From contig CAZIAK010000020.1 of the NCBI GenBank assembly GCA_964537035.1, positions 20,218-84,217 on the forward strand: 64,000 nucleotides of DNA, in the 5' to 3' direction. The DNA is from CAZIAK01 sp964537035. Lineage in GTDB: Bacteria > Planctomycetota > B15-G4. The translations under genes and the position numbers were made by a program. Position 1 is the stretch's first letter; every line of letters starts with the position of its first letter. The notes under the pieces were generated by a model that did no database searches, was not told the origin of the DNA, and worked only from the letters and a program-made list of their open reading frames with translations. Of this stretch, positions 1 through 8,397 are shown in pieces.

Positions 1-483
1 CGATACCGTTGGGGAAACTCAGCGGGCAAGACCCGGGTGATCCGACCCCGCAGCCCTCGCTACCGCGCGCCCATAGTCGCCCTGGTCGATGGGCGGAGCG
101 CCAGCGGCGGCGAATGGGCCGCGCGCATCCTGAGGGACGCCGGACGGGCGACCGTCATCGGCGAGCGCACCGCCGGCGCCGAAGCGGCCGTGCAAACGTC
201 CACCGGAGCGGACGGATCGGTGGTCCACTTCAGCGCCTGGCCCATGGTGGAACCCGGGGTGACACCCTTTCAGGGCACGGGGATTGAGCTCGACCATGAC
301 CTGCCCCTGACCATCGACCAGGCCCGCACCCACGGCCTCGACAAAGCCCTCAAGCTGGTCCGCCGCGCACGACTCGCACGAGCCCTCAAGGTGCTCGGTG
401 CCCCCGCCACCGACGTGGAGGCCCTGGTCTCCCTGGCAGAAAAAGGCGATGCACCCGCCGAGGCCAGTACCGTCATCCGTTGA
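1..483 (+). CDS. S41 family peptidase, C-terminal part (5'-truncated by window edge)
   Basis: The reading frame is open from base 1, so the gene begins outside the window; a GTG at 37 is probably internal. The visible 160 residues resemble the end of the protease domain of the S41 (C-terminal processing/tricorn-like) family. The segment VALVDGRSASGGEWAARIL carries the Ser of the catalytic SASxxE region, and GERTAGAEAAVQ matches the conserved GERT(x)G turn. In CtpA-type enzymes a catalytic Lys follows this turn (GKG). Here it is AGA, as in IRBP/tricorn-like S41 members, so a Ser/Lys dyad cannot be assumed. The last 50 residues are a helical tail of unknown role. The N-terminus, any signal peptide and any PDZ domain are not visible. 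Confidence 0.8.
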   Translation, partial: RYRWGNSAGKTRVIRPRSPRYRAPIVALVDGRSASGGEWAARILRDAGRATVIGERTAGAEAAVQTSTGADGSVVHFSAWPMVEPGVTPFQGTGIELDHDLPLTIDQARTHGLDKALKLVRRARLARALKVLGAPATDVEALVSLAEKGDAPAEASTVIR

Positions 484-507
484 AGCAGCGGGGCCAGAGC
501 AGACAGA

Positions 508-969
508 TCATAGGCCGCTGTCGAGCACCACCGTCATCGAGGAGCCGCCCAGCAGACTCTGGCCGGTCGCCGTGCTGAACCCTCCCGTGACGAAAACAGG
601 CGCGCCTGTTCCGGGGGCCAATCCCAAGTCGGGCACCGGCAGATTCAGTTGAAGCTGGCCGGTCGCACCCAGGTTGGAGATGAGCACGAGCTGAGGCGTG
701 GCACCGAGAAGGAACGCGCCGTTCAGACCGGGCACCAAGGCCTGCCCCTGGCTCGAGCCCAAGAAGAGGAACAGCGTGTCGCCAGGTTCACCGTCGACAG
801 CCAGCTGCAGCGTGCCCAGTTCACGAACGGGCGATGACAGGGAGACCTCACGAAAGACGCCGGGAAGATCGAACAGCGTGCCGACGGTGCCCAGGTCGGC
901 GGGCAAGCCCGGAGCGCCGTCAAGGCAGCCACCGCCTCCGCTGCCCCCCCGCTGGCTGGTTGCGCACAT
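508..969 (-). CDS. Hypothetical protein resembling the C-terminal beta domain of secreted proteins; possible remnant
   Basis: This 153-residue frame lies 30 bp downstream of kbl on the same strand. It opens with a Gly/Cys-rich stretch and has no signal peptide and no good ribosome binding site, and the frame is closed by a stop two codons upstream. The rest is Gly/Leu/Val-rich with a beta-sandwich look. Short elements (VDGEPGDTLFLFLG, then a block ending LQLNLPVP) resemble the C-terminal parts of the exported proteins at 11358-12131 and 46195-47646. It may be a degraded C-terminal fragment of such a protein or a real small protein. Function unknown. Confidence 0.4.
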   Translation of the reverse strand: MCATSQRGGSGGGGCLDGAPGLPADLGTVGTLFDLPGVFREVSLSSPVRELGTLQLAVDGEPGDTLFLFLGSSQGQALVPGLNGAFLLGATPQLVLISNLGATGQLQLNLPVPDLGLAPGTGAPVFVTGGFSTATGQSLLGGSSMTVVLDSGL

Positions 970-999
970 TGATCATGCCCGTGATGTCTGCCGTCTCGT

Positions 1000-2196
1000 T
1001 CAGCTCACCACGCCCAGCTCGCGGCCCACCGACCGGAACGCCGTGATGGCCCTGTCGACGTCGTCGCTGCTGTGGGCGGCAGAGAGCTGCACGCGAATAC
1101 GGGCCTGCCCCTTGGGCACCACCGGGAACGAGAAGCCGATGACGTAGATGCCCTTCTGCAGCAGCGCCGCGGCCATGTCGGCTGCGAGGCGAGCATCACC
1201 CAGCATGATCGGCACGATGGGATGCACGCCCTCGGGGACATCGAAGCCCGCCGCCGCCATGCCGCTGCGAAAGCGCTGGGTGTTGTCATTGAGCTGAATG
1301 CGCAGGTCGTTGCTGCTGCTGATCAGCTCAAGAGCCACCTGCGAGGCCCCTACGATCATGGGCGCCAGCGAGTTGCTGAACAGATACGGGCGGCTGCGCT
1401 GACGGAGCAGGTCGATCACCGGCTGACGGGCCACGGTGAAGCCGCCGCTGGCGCCGCCGAGCGCCTTGCCCAGGGTGCTGGTGATGATGTCCACCCGGCC
1501 TTCGACCCCGCAGTGCTCGGCCGTGCCCCGGCCGTTCTCGCCGACGAAGCCCGTGGAGTGGCTGTCGTCCACAACCACCAGGGCGTCGTGGGCCTCGGCC
1601 AGATCGCAGATGTCTTTCAAATTGGCGATGTGTCCGTCCATGGAGAACACACCGTCGGTGACGATCATGCGCAGCCGGGCGCCCGCCGACTCGGTCAGAC
1701 AACGCTCGAGGTCAGCCATGTCGCCGTGGTCGTAGCGGTAGCGCTGAGCCTTGCAGAGCCGCACGCCGTCGATGATCGAGGCGTGGTTCAGCGAGTCGGA
1801 GATGATCGCGTCGTCTTTGCCCAGCAGCACCTCGAAGAGGCCGCCGTTGGCGTCGAAACACGACGTGTAGAGGATCGTGTCATCGAAGCCCAAGAACCTG
1901 GCGATGCTCTGCTCGAGCTCGCGATGGCGCGACTGGGTGCCGCAGATGAAGCGCACCGACGACAGCCCATAGCCCTGCTCGTCAAGGGCGCTGTGGGCGG
2001 CCGCCACCAGATCGGGATGGCTCGACAGTCCCAGATAGTTGTTGGCGCAGAAGTTCAGCACCTCGCCGCCGTCGGCCACCTGAATGTGGGCGCCCTGGGG
2101 GCCCTGGATCTGGCGTTCGTGCTTGTAGGTGCCAGCCTCGCGCACGGCGTCGAGTTCGGCGTTGAGCGTATCGATGAACTTGCTGTTGCGACCCAC
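1000..2196 (-). CDS. kbl: Glycine C-acetyltransferase (2-amino-3-ketobutyrate CoA ligase)
   Basis: PLP-dependent alpha-oxoamine synthase that interconverts 2-amino-3-ketobutyrate plus CoA with glycine plus acetyl-CoA in threonine catabolism; cytosolic. The 398 residues match the family length and the protein is collinear with E. coli Kbl: NFCANNYLGLSSHP near the N-terminus, the SHRELE region, VDDSHSTGF, and the PLP-lysine motif TLGKALGGASGG. I chose GTG at 2196 because GGAG lies 8 nt upstream; a TTG at 2214 would add six residues. Threonine dehydrogenase (tdh), the usual partner, is not next to it. It is transcribed divergently from the alkyltransferase-like gene. Confidence 0.93.
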   Translation of the reverse strand: MGRNSKFIDTLNAELDAVREAGTYKHERQIQGPQGAHIQVADGGEVLNFCANNYLGLSSHPDLVAAAHSALDEQGYGLSSVRFICGTQSRHRELEQSIARFLGFDDTILYTSCFDANGGLFEVLLGKDDAIISDSLNHASIIDGVRLCKAQRYRYDHGDMADLERCLTESAGARLRMIVTDGVFSMDGHIANLKDICDLAEAHDALVVVDDSHSTGFVGENGRGTAEHCGVEGRVDIITSTLGKALGGASGGFTVARQPVIDLLRQRSRPYLFSNSLAPMIVGASQVALELISSSNDLRIQLNDNTQRFRSGMAAAGFDVPEGVHPIVPIMLGDARLAADMAAALLQKGIYVIGFSFPVVPKGQARIRVQLSAAHSSDDVDRAITAFRSVGRELGVVS

Positions 2197-2269
2197 GATT
2201 TCGTCTCCGGACAAGGGCCGGTGATCATAGCGAGCGACCCACCGGGACGACAGCCGCAGCTCGGGGCGC

Positions 2270-2275
2270 TAGGCT
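2270..2275 (+). promoter_or_regulatory. Candidate -10 box (TAGGCT) for the alkyltransferase-like gene
   Basis: TAGGCT lies seven bases before the ATG at 2283 in the short kbl/atl divergent spacer. If used, the transcript would begin at or next to the ATG, giving leaderless mRNA. This fits the lack of a Shine-Dalgarno sequence. No convincing -35 box is present. Confidence 0.35.
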
Positions 2276-2282
2276 GGGCTCC

Positions 2283-2672
2283 ATGACGTCTCGAAAATCA
2301 TCGGCCAGCCGCTACGACAAGGACCTCCACGGCCCGGTCCGGGTGGTGGGCGAGGGGTTTCACGCACAGGTCTGGGCGATGGTCAGCCGCGTCCCCCGTG
2401 GGAGCGTCACCACCTACGGCGATGTGGCCGCTGCCCTGGGCCTGGCCTCCGTGGCCCGACAGGTCGGCTGGGCCCTGGCGGCCTTGCCCCCGGGACAAGA
2501 CGACGTGCCCTGGCAGCGGGTGGTCAACGCCGCAGGGCAGATCAGCGAGCGGGGCCACGGCGCGCAGAGCACGGTCCAGGGCAAGCTGCTGGCCAGTGAA
2601 GGCGTGGAGGTCACGGACAAGGGCCGGGTGATCGAGTTCGCCGCCAAGCGCCACACGTTCGACGTGACCTGA
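2283..2672 (+). CDS. Alkyltransferase-like (ATL) DNA-binding protein, MGMT family
   Basis: A 129-residue protein of the O6-alkylguanine-DNA alkyltransferase fold. Visible parts are the VWAMVSRVPRGSVTTYGDVA helix-turn-helix entry, the ALGLASVARQVGWAL DNA-binding helices and the active-site loop at residues 75-80. In true MGMT this loop is PCHR; here it is PWQR, with Trp in place of the alkyl-accepting Cys. ATL proteins carry PWHR and flip out alkylated bases to flag them for nucleotide excision repair without transferring the alkyl group. The His-to-Gln change is a further small deviation. Likely role: alkyl-lesion recognition; cytosolic. Confidence 0.88.
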   Translation: MTSRKSSASRYDKDLHGPVRVVGEGFHAQVWAMVSRVPRGSVTTYGDVAAALGLASVARQVGWALAALPPGQDDVPWQRVVNAAGQISERGHGAQSTVQGKLLASEGVEVTDKGRVIEFAAKRHTFDVT

Positions 2673-2769
2673 GCTGAGGCCCACACGCGGCGAGGCCAAC
2701 CTGCCCCCGACGAGCCCCGAGGGCGCTGATCCTCCACCCAGCGAGCCCCGGATCCCCACGCCCTTGGGC

Positions 2770-2775
2770 TACAGT
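2770..2775 (+). promoter_or_regulatory. Candidate -10 box (TACAGT)
   Basis: TACAGT occurs about 35 bases upstream of the ATG at 2810 of the large secreted protein. It resembles other TAnnnT hexamers upstream of genes in this window. No clear -35 box. Confidence 0.3.
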
Positions 2776-2809
2776 AGCCAGCCCCGTACCTCGCGTCGCG
2801 GAGTCTCCC

Positions 2810-5344
2810 ATGCGTCGATCTTGTCGAGCCTCACGGTCCACACGTGCCCTCGCCCTGCTGTTCTTCTTGTGCCTGAACGCAGCCGCGTCTGCCGACGAGT
2901 ACACGAACGGGCAGTTTGGCTTCCGGCTCGATCTGGGGGACGACTGGACCCTCTCCGCAGACAACACGTCCGCGACGACCTTGCAGCTGACGTTCTCCGG
3001 GCAAGGCGACTTGCAGCGCTGCCAGTTGCAGATCCGGGTCTATCCCCCGGGCACCAAGACCGGCCCCGACGACATGCGCGACGCTGTGATGGCGACCATC
3101 GCTGCTACGGACGGCTACGACAACGCGCAGCTCGGCCAACGGGAGATCGCTGAACGGGACTGCCCCGACCTGCGCTGCGACACCAGCGCCGCAGGGTTTC
3201 CTGGTGTGATGCGCCAGACCTACCTCGCCGAGAACGACTGGCTCTACGTGCTGCAGGACTTCTTCCCTGCGGATGACGCGAAGCAGATGACCAGAACCCT
3301 CGATCGCCTCTGGGCCACGTTCGGGTTCATCCCCCTCGACGATGCCGCCGCCGCGCAGCAGCGTCTGTTGGGCCTGGCAGGTCGGTGCGGCAGTGAGATC
3401 GACTGGGCCATGAACTGGTCCGAGGCAGCCGAGCGGGCCAGATCGCTGCAGCGCCCCGTGCTGGTGCATGCGCGCATGTACGGCGGCTTCTCGATCACCG
3501 ACAGCACCATGTCCGGGCCGTTCATGGATCGAGACGTGGTCGCCATGATCAACTCCCGCTGCGTGCCCCTGGCCGTGACCAAGACCGCCGGGCTGCCTTT
3601 CGCCCACACCGACGCCTACGGCCTGGGCCCCAACACCTTCGGCAGCTCATGCCTGCTGCTCTCTCCCGACGGCGACGTGCTCTGGGATGGCGTCTCTCCC
3701 GCAGACCCGCTGCTCATGGATGCACTGGCGAGCCTGGACAGCTGGCAAGGGACGCCCGTTGATGAGAGCGGCAGCGTCTTCGATCGGGCTCAGGCCCACA
3801 TGGTTCGGGGCGAACTCGAGCAGGTGGAGGCCCTGCTGCCCACGCCTACCACCGCCGAGGAGTTTCGTCTGCTCGCCGCCGTGCATCGCCGCCGGATGGA
3901 GGGGCCCGCTGCCCTGGCCGCGTTGTCGGCGGCGGCCGACGCCCCCGGCGCTGCCGCACTGCGACATGACCTGGACGTTGACCGGGCGGAGGTGCTGCTG
4001 GGCACAGGCGCGACGGACGCCGCAGACACGTTGGCCGCCACCTTGCTGGCCCGCTCACCAGCGCACGAGCGGGTGCCCGAACTGCTGCTGCTCAGAGCTG
4101 CAGTGGCCTTGTCCCGTGACGATCGCACGGGAGCAGAGGCCCTGCTGCGAACAGTCGTCGACGCACACCACGACACTCGCTGGGCCTGGCTGGCTGCGGC
4201 CACGTTGACGAGCACCGCCTGGGCCATGGAGAAGAGCGGACCCAGCGCCTGGCCCGACGCCCGACTCCTGGCGCAGCTGCGCTCGCCCGAGTTCGAAGAG
4301 CTGCCCGTGGAGCGCTGGCGGGTGGCAGAGGCTCAGGCCTTGCAGTGGTTGCTCGACGCGCAGAACGACGACGGCAGCTGGCCCTTGCCCTCGAACATCG
4401 GGCGCGCGCCGGACGATCCTCCCCACGACTTCGACCTGGCCGCGGCAGCCTTGGCCTGCTCGGCGTTGATCCCCCACCGGGACGCCCCCGGGGCGAGGGT
4501 GGCGATCGACGGGGCGCTCACCTGGCTCATGGCTGCCTACCCTGCAGAGCGAGACGCCGAACCTGAAGTGGCCTTCATGGACTACGCCGTCTGGAGCCGC
4601 TCGGCCATGCTGAACACCTTGGCCGACCTGGTGGACAACGGCCTCAAGACCAAGAGCGAGCTGCGCCCCATGGCGGCGAACCTGTACGACGAGCTCACCC
4701 AGCTGGCCAAACCCAAAGGAGGGTGGAGCTACTACCTCACCGGCGACGTGACCGCGGCCTCGCCCACGGCCCTGCAGTCCATGAGCTTCACCGACGCCTG
4801 GATCGTGCTGGCCTTGCAGCGGGCCACCGCGGCCGAGCTGATCGATGGAGACGAGCTCGAGCAGAGCGGCCTGGCCAGCCTCGATCGCGGTCGCCTCGAC
4901 GACGGCAGCTTCCTCTACATGGTGCCGTCAAACGGCAGCCCTCAGCACGGAGCACGGGGCGATTCTGGCGCCGCGGGCCGGGGGCCGGTCTGTTCACTGG
5001 CCATGCATCAGGCCGGGCGGCTGACCCTGCAAGATCTCCGTGACGCTCTGGACACGTTCATCGAGCACAAGGGCAGCTACACCCGGGAGAGGGGCAAGCA
5101 CCTGATGCACGCCGGCGTGAATGGCCAGGGCTCCCACTATCTGCTCTTCGATTACGCCACCGCCGCCTGGACCGTGGCGGCCCTGCCAGCAGACGAGCGA
5201 GCACACTACGTGGCCCCGCTGCTCGAGATGGTGCTCAGCTCGAGGACCACCGCCGGGAGCTTCGTGGACAACCCGATCATCGGCGCGCCCAGCTCGACGA
5301 GCCTGGCCCTGCTGGCCTTCGCGGCGTTGCAACTCGAACCCTGA
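2810..5344 (+). CDS. Secreted protein with thioredoxin-like, helical-repeat and terpenoid-toroid-like domains
   Basis: This 844-residue protein has a Sec signal peptide (Arg-rich start, ALALLFFLCL core, cleavage near AASA-DE). Residues about 30-175 form a beta-rich domain. Residues about 195-305 look like a thioredoxin-like/DUF255-type domain (WSEAAERARSLQRPVLVHA) but lack a CxxC. A TPR-like helical part follows (about 315-480). The C-terminal 350 residues contain QALQWLLDAQNDDGSW, DFDLAAAALACSAL and a PKGGWSYY element, typical of alpha/alpha-toroid (prenyltransferase/squalene-cyclase-like) repeats in planctomycete secreted proteins. No enzymatic residues can be assigned. It is monocistronic, and its exact function is unknown. 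Confidence 0.75.
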   Translation: MRRSCRASRSTRALALLFFLCLNAAASADEYTNGQFGFRLDLGDDWTLSADNTSATTLQLTFSGQGDLQRCQLQIRVYPPGTKTGPDDMRDAVMATIAATDGYDNAQLGQREIAERDCPDLRCDTSAAGFPGVMRQTYLAENDWLYVLQDFFPADDAKQMTRTLDRLWATFGFIPLDDAAAAQQRLLGLAGRCGSEIDWAMNWSEAAERARSLQRPVLVHARMYGGFSITDSTMSGPFMDRDVVAMINSRCVPLAVTKTAGLPFAHTDAYGLGPNTFGSSCLLLSPDGDVLWDGVSPADPLLMDALASLDSWQGTPVDESGSVFDRAQAHMVRGELEQVEALLPTPTTAEEFRLLAAVHRRRMEGPAALAALSAAADAPGAAALRHDLDVDRAEVLLGTGATDAADTLAATLLARSPAHERVPELLLLRAAVALSRDDRTGAEALLRTVVDAHHDTRWAWLAAATLTSTAWAMEKSGPSAWPDARLLAQLRSPEFEELPVERWRVAEAQALQWLLDAQNDDGSWPLPSNIGRAPDDPPHDFDLAAAALACSALIPHRDAPGARVAIDGALTWLMAAYPAERDAEPEVAFMDYAVWSRSAMLNTLADLVDNGLKTKSELRPMAANLYDELTQLAKPKGGWSYYLTGDVTAASPTALQSMSFTDAWIVLALQRATAAELIDGDELEQSGLASLDRGRLDDGSFLYMVPSNGSPQHGARGDSGAAGRGPVCSLAMHQAGRLTLQDLRDALDTFIEHKGSYTRERGKHLMHAGVNGQGSHYLLFDYATAAWTVAALPADERAHYVAPLLEMVLSSRTTAGSFVDNPIIGAPSSTSLALLAFAALQLEP

Positions 5345-5454
5345 GGGCAGGGGCAACGCATGACCGCAGCGGCAAGGCAACCCAGGCCGCTGCGCGCTGG
5401 CCCACGAAGACAGCACGCGACATCTGCGTAGACAAGCCCCGCCGATTCAGCCGC

Positions 5455-6612
5455 TCAGCTTCGAGACAGCAGGTTCAACAGTCGTGGCAACAGGACGCGG
5501 CCGCCAGGAGAGCGCAAGCTGGACAGAGGCGTTCTGCGCCAGCGGCCCAGCTTCTCCAGCAAGTAGTCCACCATCATGTCGTCCAGCGCCAGCTCAAGCG
5601 GGTAGCCGCCTCGGCCTTCATGCATGTCGACGAGCATGCGCATCAGGCCCACCGCTTTGAGCCGGTCAGTGAGCGCGGTGGCAGTGACGTCTGCGGGCAC
5701 GTCTCCCAGCAGGGCTGACTCTGCCCCGGTCAGCTCGGTCACGATGTCGGCGATCTGGAAGCCCACGCACCTCGACCCAGTGATCAACGGTGACAGGTGC
5801 AGCGCGCCGGCTGGTCGCAGAGCGGCGTCAGTCACCAGCTGCTCGCCGTGCTGCCCCGCATCGGTCTCCAGCTGTGGGCCGAGGCCCCCGGCGTCAGTCA
5901 CCAGCTGCGGGCGACGCCCCCCTGCGTCTGCTGCCGCGGTCGTTCCGCCCGCCCCCCCCGCGGGTCGACAATGCAGCATCCAGTGGCCGGTGGCGTAGTC
6001 GCGGGGTTCGACGATCTCACCCAGGGCACCGCTGGCCATGTGCAGGGTCACGCGGCCCTTGTCGACCTCCCGGCCCTGCCGCCTGGCTCGCACGATGGTG
6101 TCGCACTGCAACAACGTGCGGGTCATGGCCAGACCGTGATAACGCCAGGCCGAGTGCTCGAAGACGACGCGCTGCGGTGCGCCCAGCAGGCCTGCAGACT
6201 GGGCGGCGGTCAGCGTCTCCACCCAGGGCAGGGTCGACGTATCCTCGGAGACGAACACGGACTGAAAGGCGTCAAAGAGCGAGTGGGCACCCAGCTGTTT
6301 GAACAGCAACACGGGCGTCTCGATGAGCAACTGCACCTTGCGGGGATCACAACCCACCAGCCGGCGCAGTACCGAGGGCACGGCGTGCTTGGCCACACAG
6401 AGGTAGACCAGGTCGACCCCGTCGAGGCGAGCCTTGCTGAGCGTGTCAAAGCTCTCGGTCTGGTACGGCACGCCACGGGCATCGATGGTCTTCTCGCTGC
6501 GGGCGAAGACCCCGTCGACAACCCAGCGCTCGGGCAAGGCAGCCACCGCGGGCAGGATCGTCTCTCGCACGCGCTGCCCCGCGCCCAAGATCAACAAGCG
6601 GCGGACGCTCAT
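5455..6612 (-). CDS. Gfo/Idh/MocA-like oxidoreductase with a tandem-repeat insert
   Basis: A 385-residue protein beginning MSVRRLLILGAGQRVRETILPAV, a Rossmann start like that of the Gfo/Idh/MocA family. IETPVLLF corresponds to the family's EKP region, with Pro kept and Lys lost. The start ATG at 6612 overlaps the stop of the upstream GMC gene (ATGA), implying translational coupling. The mid-protein repeat ADAGGRRPQLV/TDAGGLGPQLE/TDAGQHGEQLV is encoded by a 33-nt tandem repeat. GMC plus Gfo/Idh gene pairs often act on sugars or glycosides. Because the family Lys is missing, catalysis by this subunit is uncertain. It ends the OPT-GMC-Gfo/Idh transcription unit. Confidence 0.65.
   Translation of the reverse strand: MSVRRLLILGAGQRVRETILPAVAALPERWVVDGVFARSEKTIDARGVPYQTESFDTLSKARLDGVDLVYLCVAKHAVPSVLRRLVGCDPRKVQLLIETPVLLFKQLGAHSLFDAFQSVFVSEDTSTLPWVETLTAAQSAGLLGAPQRVVFEHSAWRYHGLAMTRTLLQCDTIVRARRQGREVDKGRVTLHMASGALGEIVEPRDYATGHWMLHCRPAGGAGGTTAAADAGGRRPQLVTDAGGLGPQLETDAGQHGEQLVTDAALRPAGALHLSPLITGSRCVGFQIADIVTELTGAESALLGDVPADVTATALTDRLKAVGLMRMLVDMHEGRGGYPLELALDDMMVDYLLEKLGRWRRTPLSSLRSPGGRVLLPRLLNLLSRS
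5827..5930 (-). repeat. Intragenic 33-nt tandem repeat (about three copies)
   Basis: The block around GTCAGTCACCAGCTG recurs 66 bp apart, with a diverged copy in between, so the period is 33 nt or 11 codons. It lies inside the Gfo/Idh-like gene and keeps the reading frame. The encoded units share the pattern (T/A)DAGxxxxQL(V/E). Confidence 0.75.
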
Positions 6613-8387
6613 GGTGCGCCGTCCTCCTCGTCGGGGAGCTCCGCGGGCTGCGCCGAGCCTGCTGGTGGTGTCCATGTCGACGACAGCGGCGAGGGCTCCG
6701 CCGATTCCTGGGCACCGGGCCGCTGCGACAGCTGACGAGACAGCTCCTCCGCCAGGCGAATCGAAAGGGCCACGAGGGTCAAGGTGGGATTGGCGCAGCC
6801 GCTCGTCGGAAACACCGACGACCCCGCCAGGTAGACGTTGGCCACGGTGTGCAAGCGGCCGTCCGGGCGTACGACAGAGCTCGCCGGGTCATGTCCCATG
6901 CGCGTGGTGCCCATGTGATGGCTGGCGTCCTGATCGATGGGCCAGGGATCTTCGGCGCCGGTCAGGGGGCCTTGCAGCGTGCCGAATCCGCTGGCCTCCA
7001 GGTCGCTGGCCAGGGCCTCGTGCACGGCCACGATGGAGCGCTTGTCGATGGCGGTGGCGCCGTGCCGCACCACGGTGATCGGGCGGCCGTCGATGTCTGG
7101 CTCGCTGCCCAGCACCACCCGATTGTCCGGGTCAGGTTCCATCTCCAAGAAGTTGCGCAGGCGCACCCGGGAGATCTTGGGCGCCTTGCGATCGCGCACT
7201 CGGGCCACCACGTAGCGCAACACCATGGGCAGGTTCACCAGCACGGTGACGAGCAGCACCAGGTAGTCCGTCCACCGCTTGCGCTGGTTCTGCAGGTCGC
7301 TGTCGTCGCCAGTTTCTGAGTAGTCGCGCAGGTTCACCAGCTTGCCGCCGCGGCTGCGCTTGGTCATCAGCCCACCCACGCTGCGACTGCGTTTGACCAG
7401 ATAGACCAGGGCCTCCACACCCTTGCAGTCTGACCAGGGAAACAAGGGTTCGAAGCGGACGTAGGCATTGAGCAGGCCCTGCTCGCGCTGTGTCTCCGGG
7501 GGCAGGTGCAGCCCCGCATAGCCCGCGTAGTCCCCCACCAGGCAGCCGAACAGCCAGGGCAGCTCGCGGGCCGGCTGAGCCAGGCGCACGATGCCGTGGT
7601 AGTTCTTGGGGTGGTTCATCAGGTAGCGACCCACCTGATCATGCTCGTTGCCCAGACCAGCGGCGCACAGATCGGTGGACGACAACAGCAGGCGCGGGTT
7701 CTCAAGGCCGCCCGTGGCCAGCACGAAGATCTTCGCACTGATCTCGAGCTCTTGACCGGCCGACGTGCGCAGGGCCGCGCGCTGAATGCTGTCTTCGGAG
7801 CCGTCGGCACAGAGCCGCTGCACAGTGGCGTCGAGATAGAGATCGACCCCGGGCAGCTCGAACACCTCACCGTGATCGGCGCCGAAGTCTTGCGCCTCGG
7901 CTCGGGCCAGGAAGACCTTCTCTTGCAGCGTCTTCCAGTGCGGGCAGGGGTCGCCCTTGGTCTTGACCTTGTCGAAGCCTCCGGGTGCGTACTCGTGAAG
8001 AGGCGCGAAATGGTAGCGCTCGGCGGCGGCGTCCCAGTAGGCCAGCAGCTCGTCTCGGGCGAGGGGCCAGCCCGAGTGACGGAGCCAGGGGCGGTCCTCC
8101 AGGTCGATCTCATCGAGAGGCGCAGACAGCCCCGACCACGCGGTGGACGAACCACCCAACACCCGCTCCCGCGAGTACTCCTTGATCTGGATGCCTTCGC
8201 TCTGCACCAGACGCAGCGCATCGCCACGGCGGGTGGGCTGGCGACGACCGCTCTCCAGCACGGCGATGGCAAAGCCCGAGCGGGAGAGTTCCCGCGCCAG
8301 GGTCATTCCCGCCGGGCCCGAACCAATGATGCAGAGATCGACGGCGGGCAGCTGCTGCCGCGGATCGATCGCGAGGTCATGGATCAC
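6609..8387 (-). CDS. GMC-family FAD-dependent oxidoreductase
   Basis: A 592-residue flavoprotein with the N-terminal dinucleotide-binding motif CIIGSGPAGMTLARE (residues about 19-33) and LGGSSTAWSG, the FAD-contacting loop typical of GMC oxidoreductases. Its C-terminal SSVFPTSGCANPTLT(L) block is the conserved FAD/active-site region, with HHMGTTRMG upstream of it. The family oxidises alcohols, often sugars, using FAD. The GTG start at 8387 is 10 bp after the OPT transporter stop, and the stop overlaps the next gene's start. A Pro/Ser/Glu-rich tail of about 35 residues follows the conserved domain. The substrate cannot be told from sequence; the Gfo/Idh-like partner suggests a carbohydrate or polyol. 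Confidence 0.85.
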   Translation of the reverse strand: MIHDLAIDPRQQLPAVDLCIIGSGPAGMTLARELSRSGFAIAVLESGRRQPTRRGDALRLVQSEGIQIKEYSRERVLGGSSTAWSGLSAPLDEIDLEDRPWLRHSGWPLARDELLAYWDAAAERYHFAPLHEYAPGGFDKVKTKGDPCPHWKTLQEKVFLARAEAQDFGADHGEVFELPGVDLYLDATVQRLCADGSEDSIQRAALRTSAGQELEISAKIFVLATGGLENPRLLLSSTDLCAAGLGNEHDQVGRYLMNHPKNYHGIVRLAQPARELPWLFGCLVGDYAGYAGLHLPPETQREQGLLNAYVRFEPLFPWSDCKGVEALVYLVKRSRSVGGLMTKRSRGGKLVNLRDYSETGDDSDLQNQRKRWTDYLVLLVTVLVNLPMVLRYVVARVRDRKAPKISRVRLRNFLEMEPDPDNRVVLGSEPDIDGRPITVVRHGATAIDKRSIVAVHEALASDLEASGFGTLQGPLTGAEDPWPIDQDASHHMGTTRMGHDPASSVVRPDGRLHTVANVYLAGSSVFPTSGCANPTLTLVALSIRLAEELSRQLSQRPGAQESAEPSPLSSTWTPPAGSAQPAELPDEEDGAP

Positions 8388-8397
8388 GGCGCGGTCA

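Noticed and set aside
1072..2286. 404-residue plus-strand frame antisense to kbl
   Set aside because: It mirrors the kbl frame, is Ala/Gly/His-rich like a shadow frame, and has no family features.
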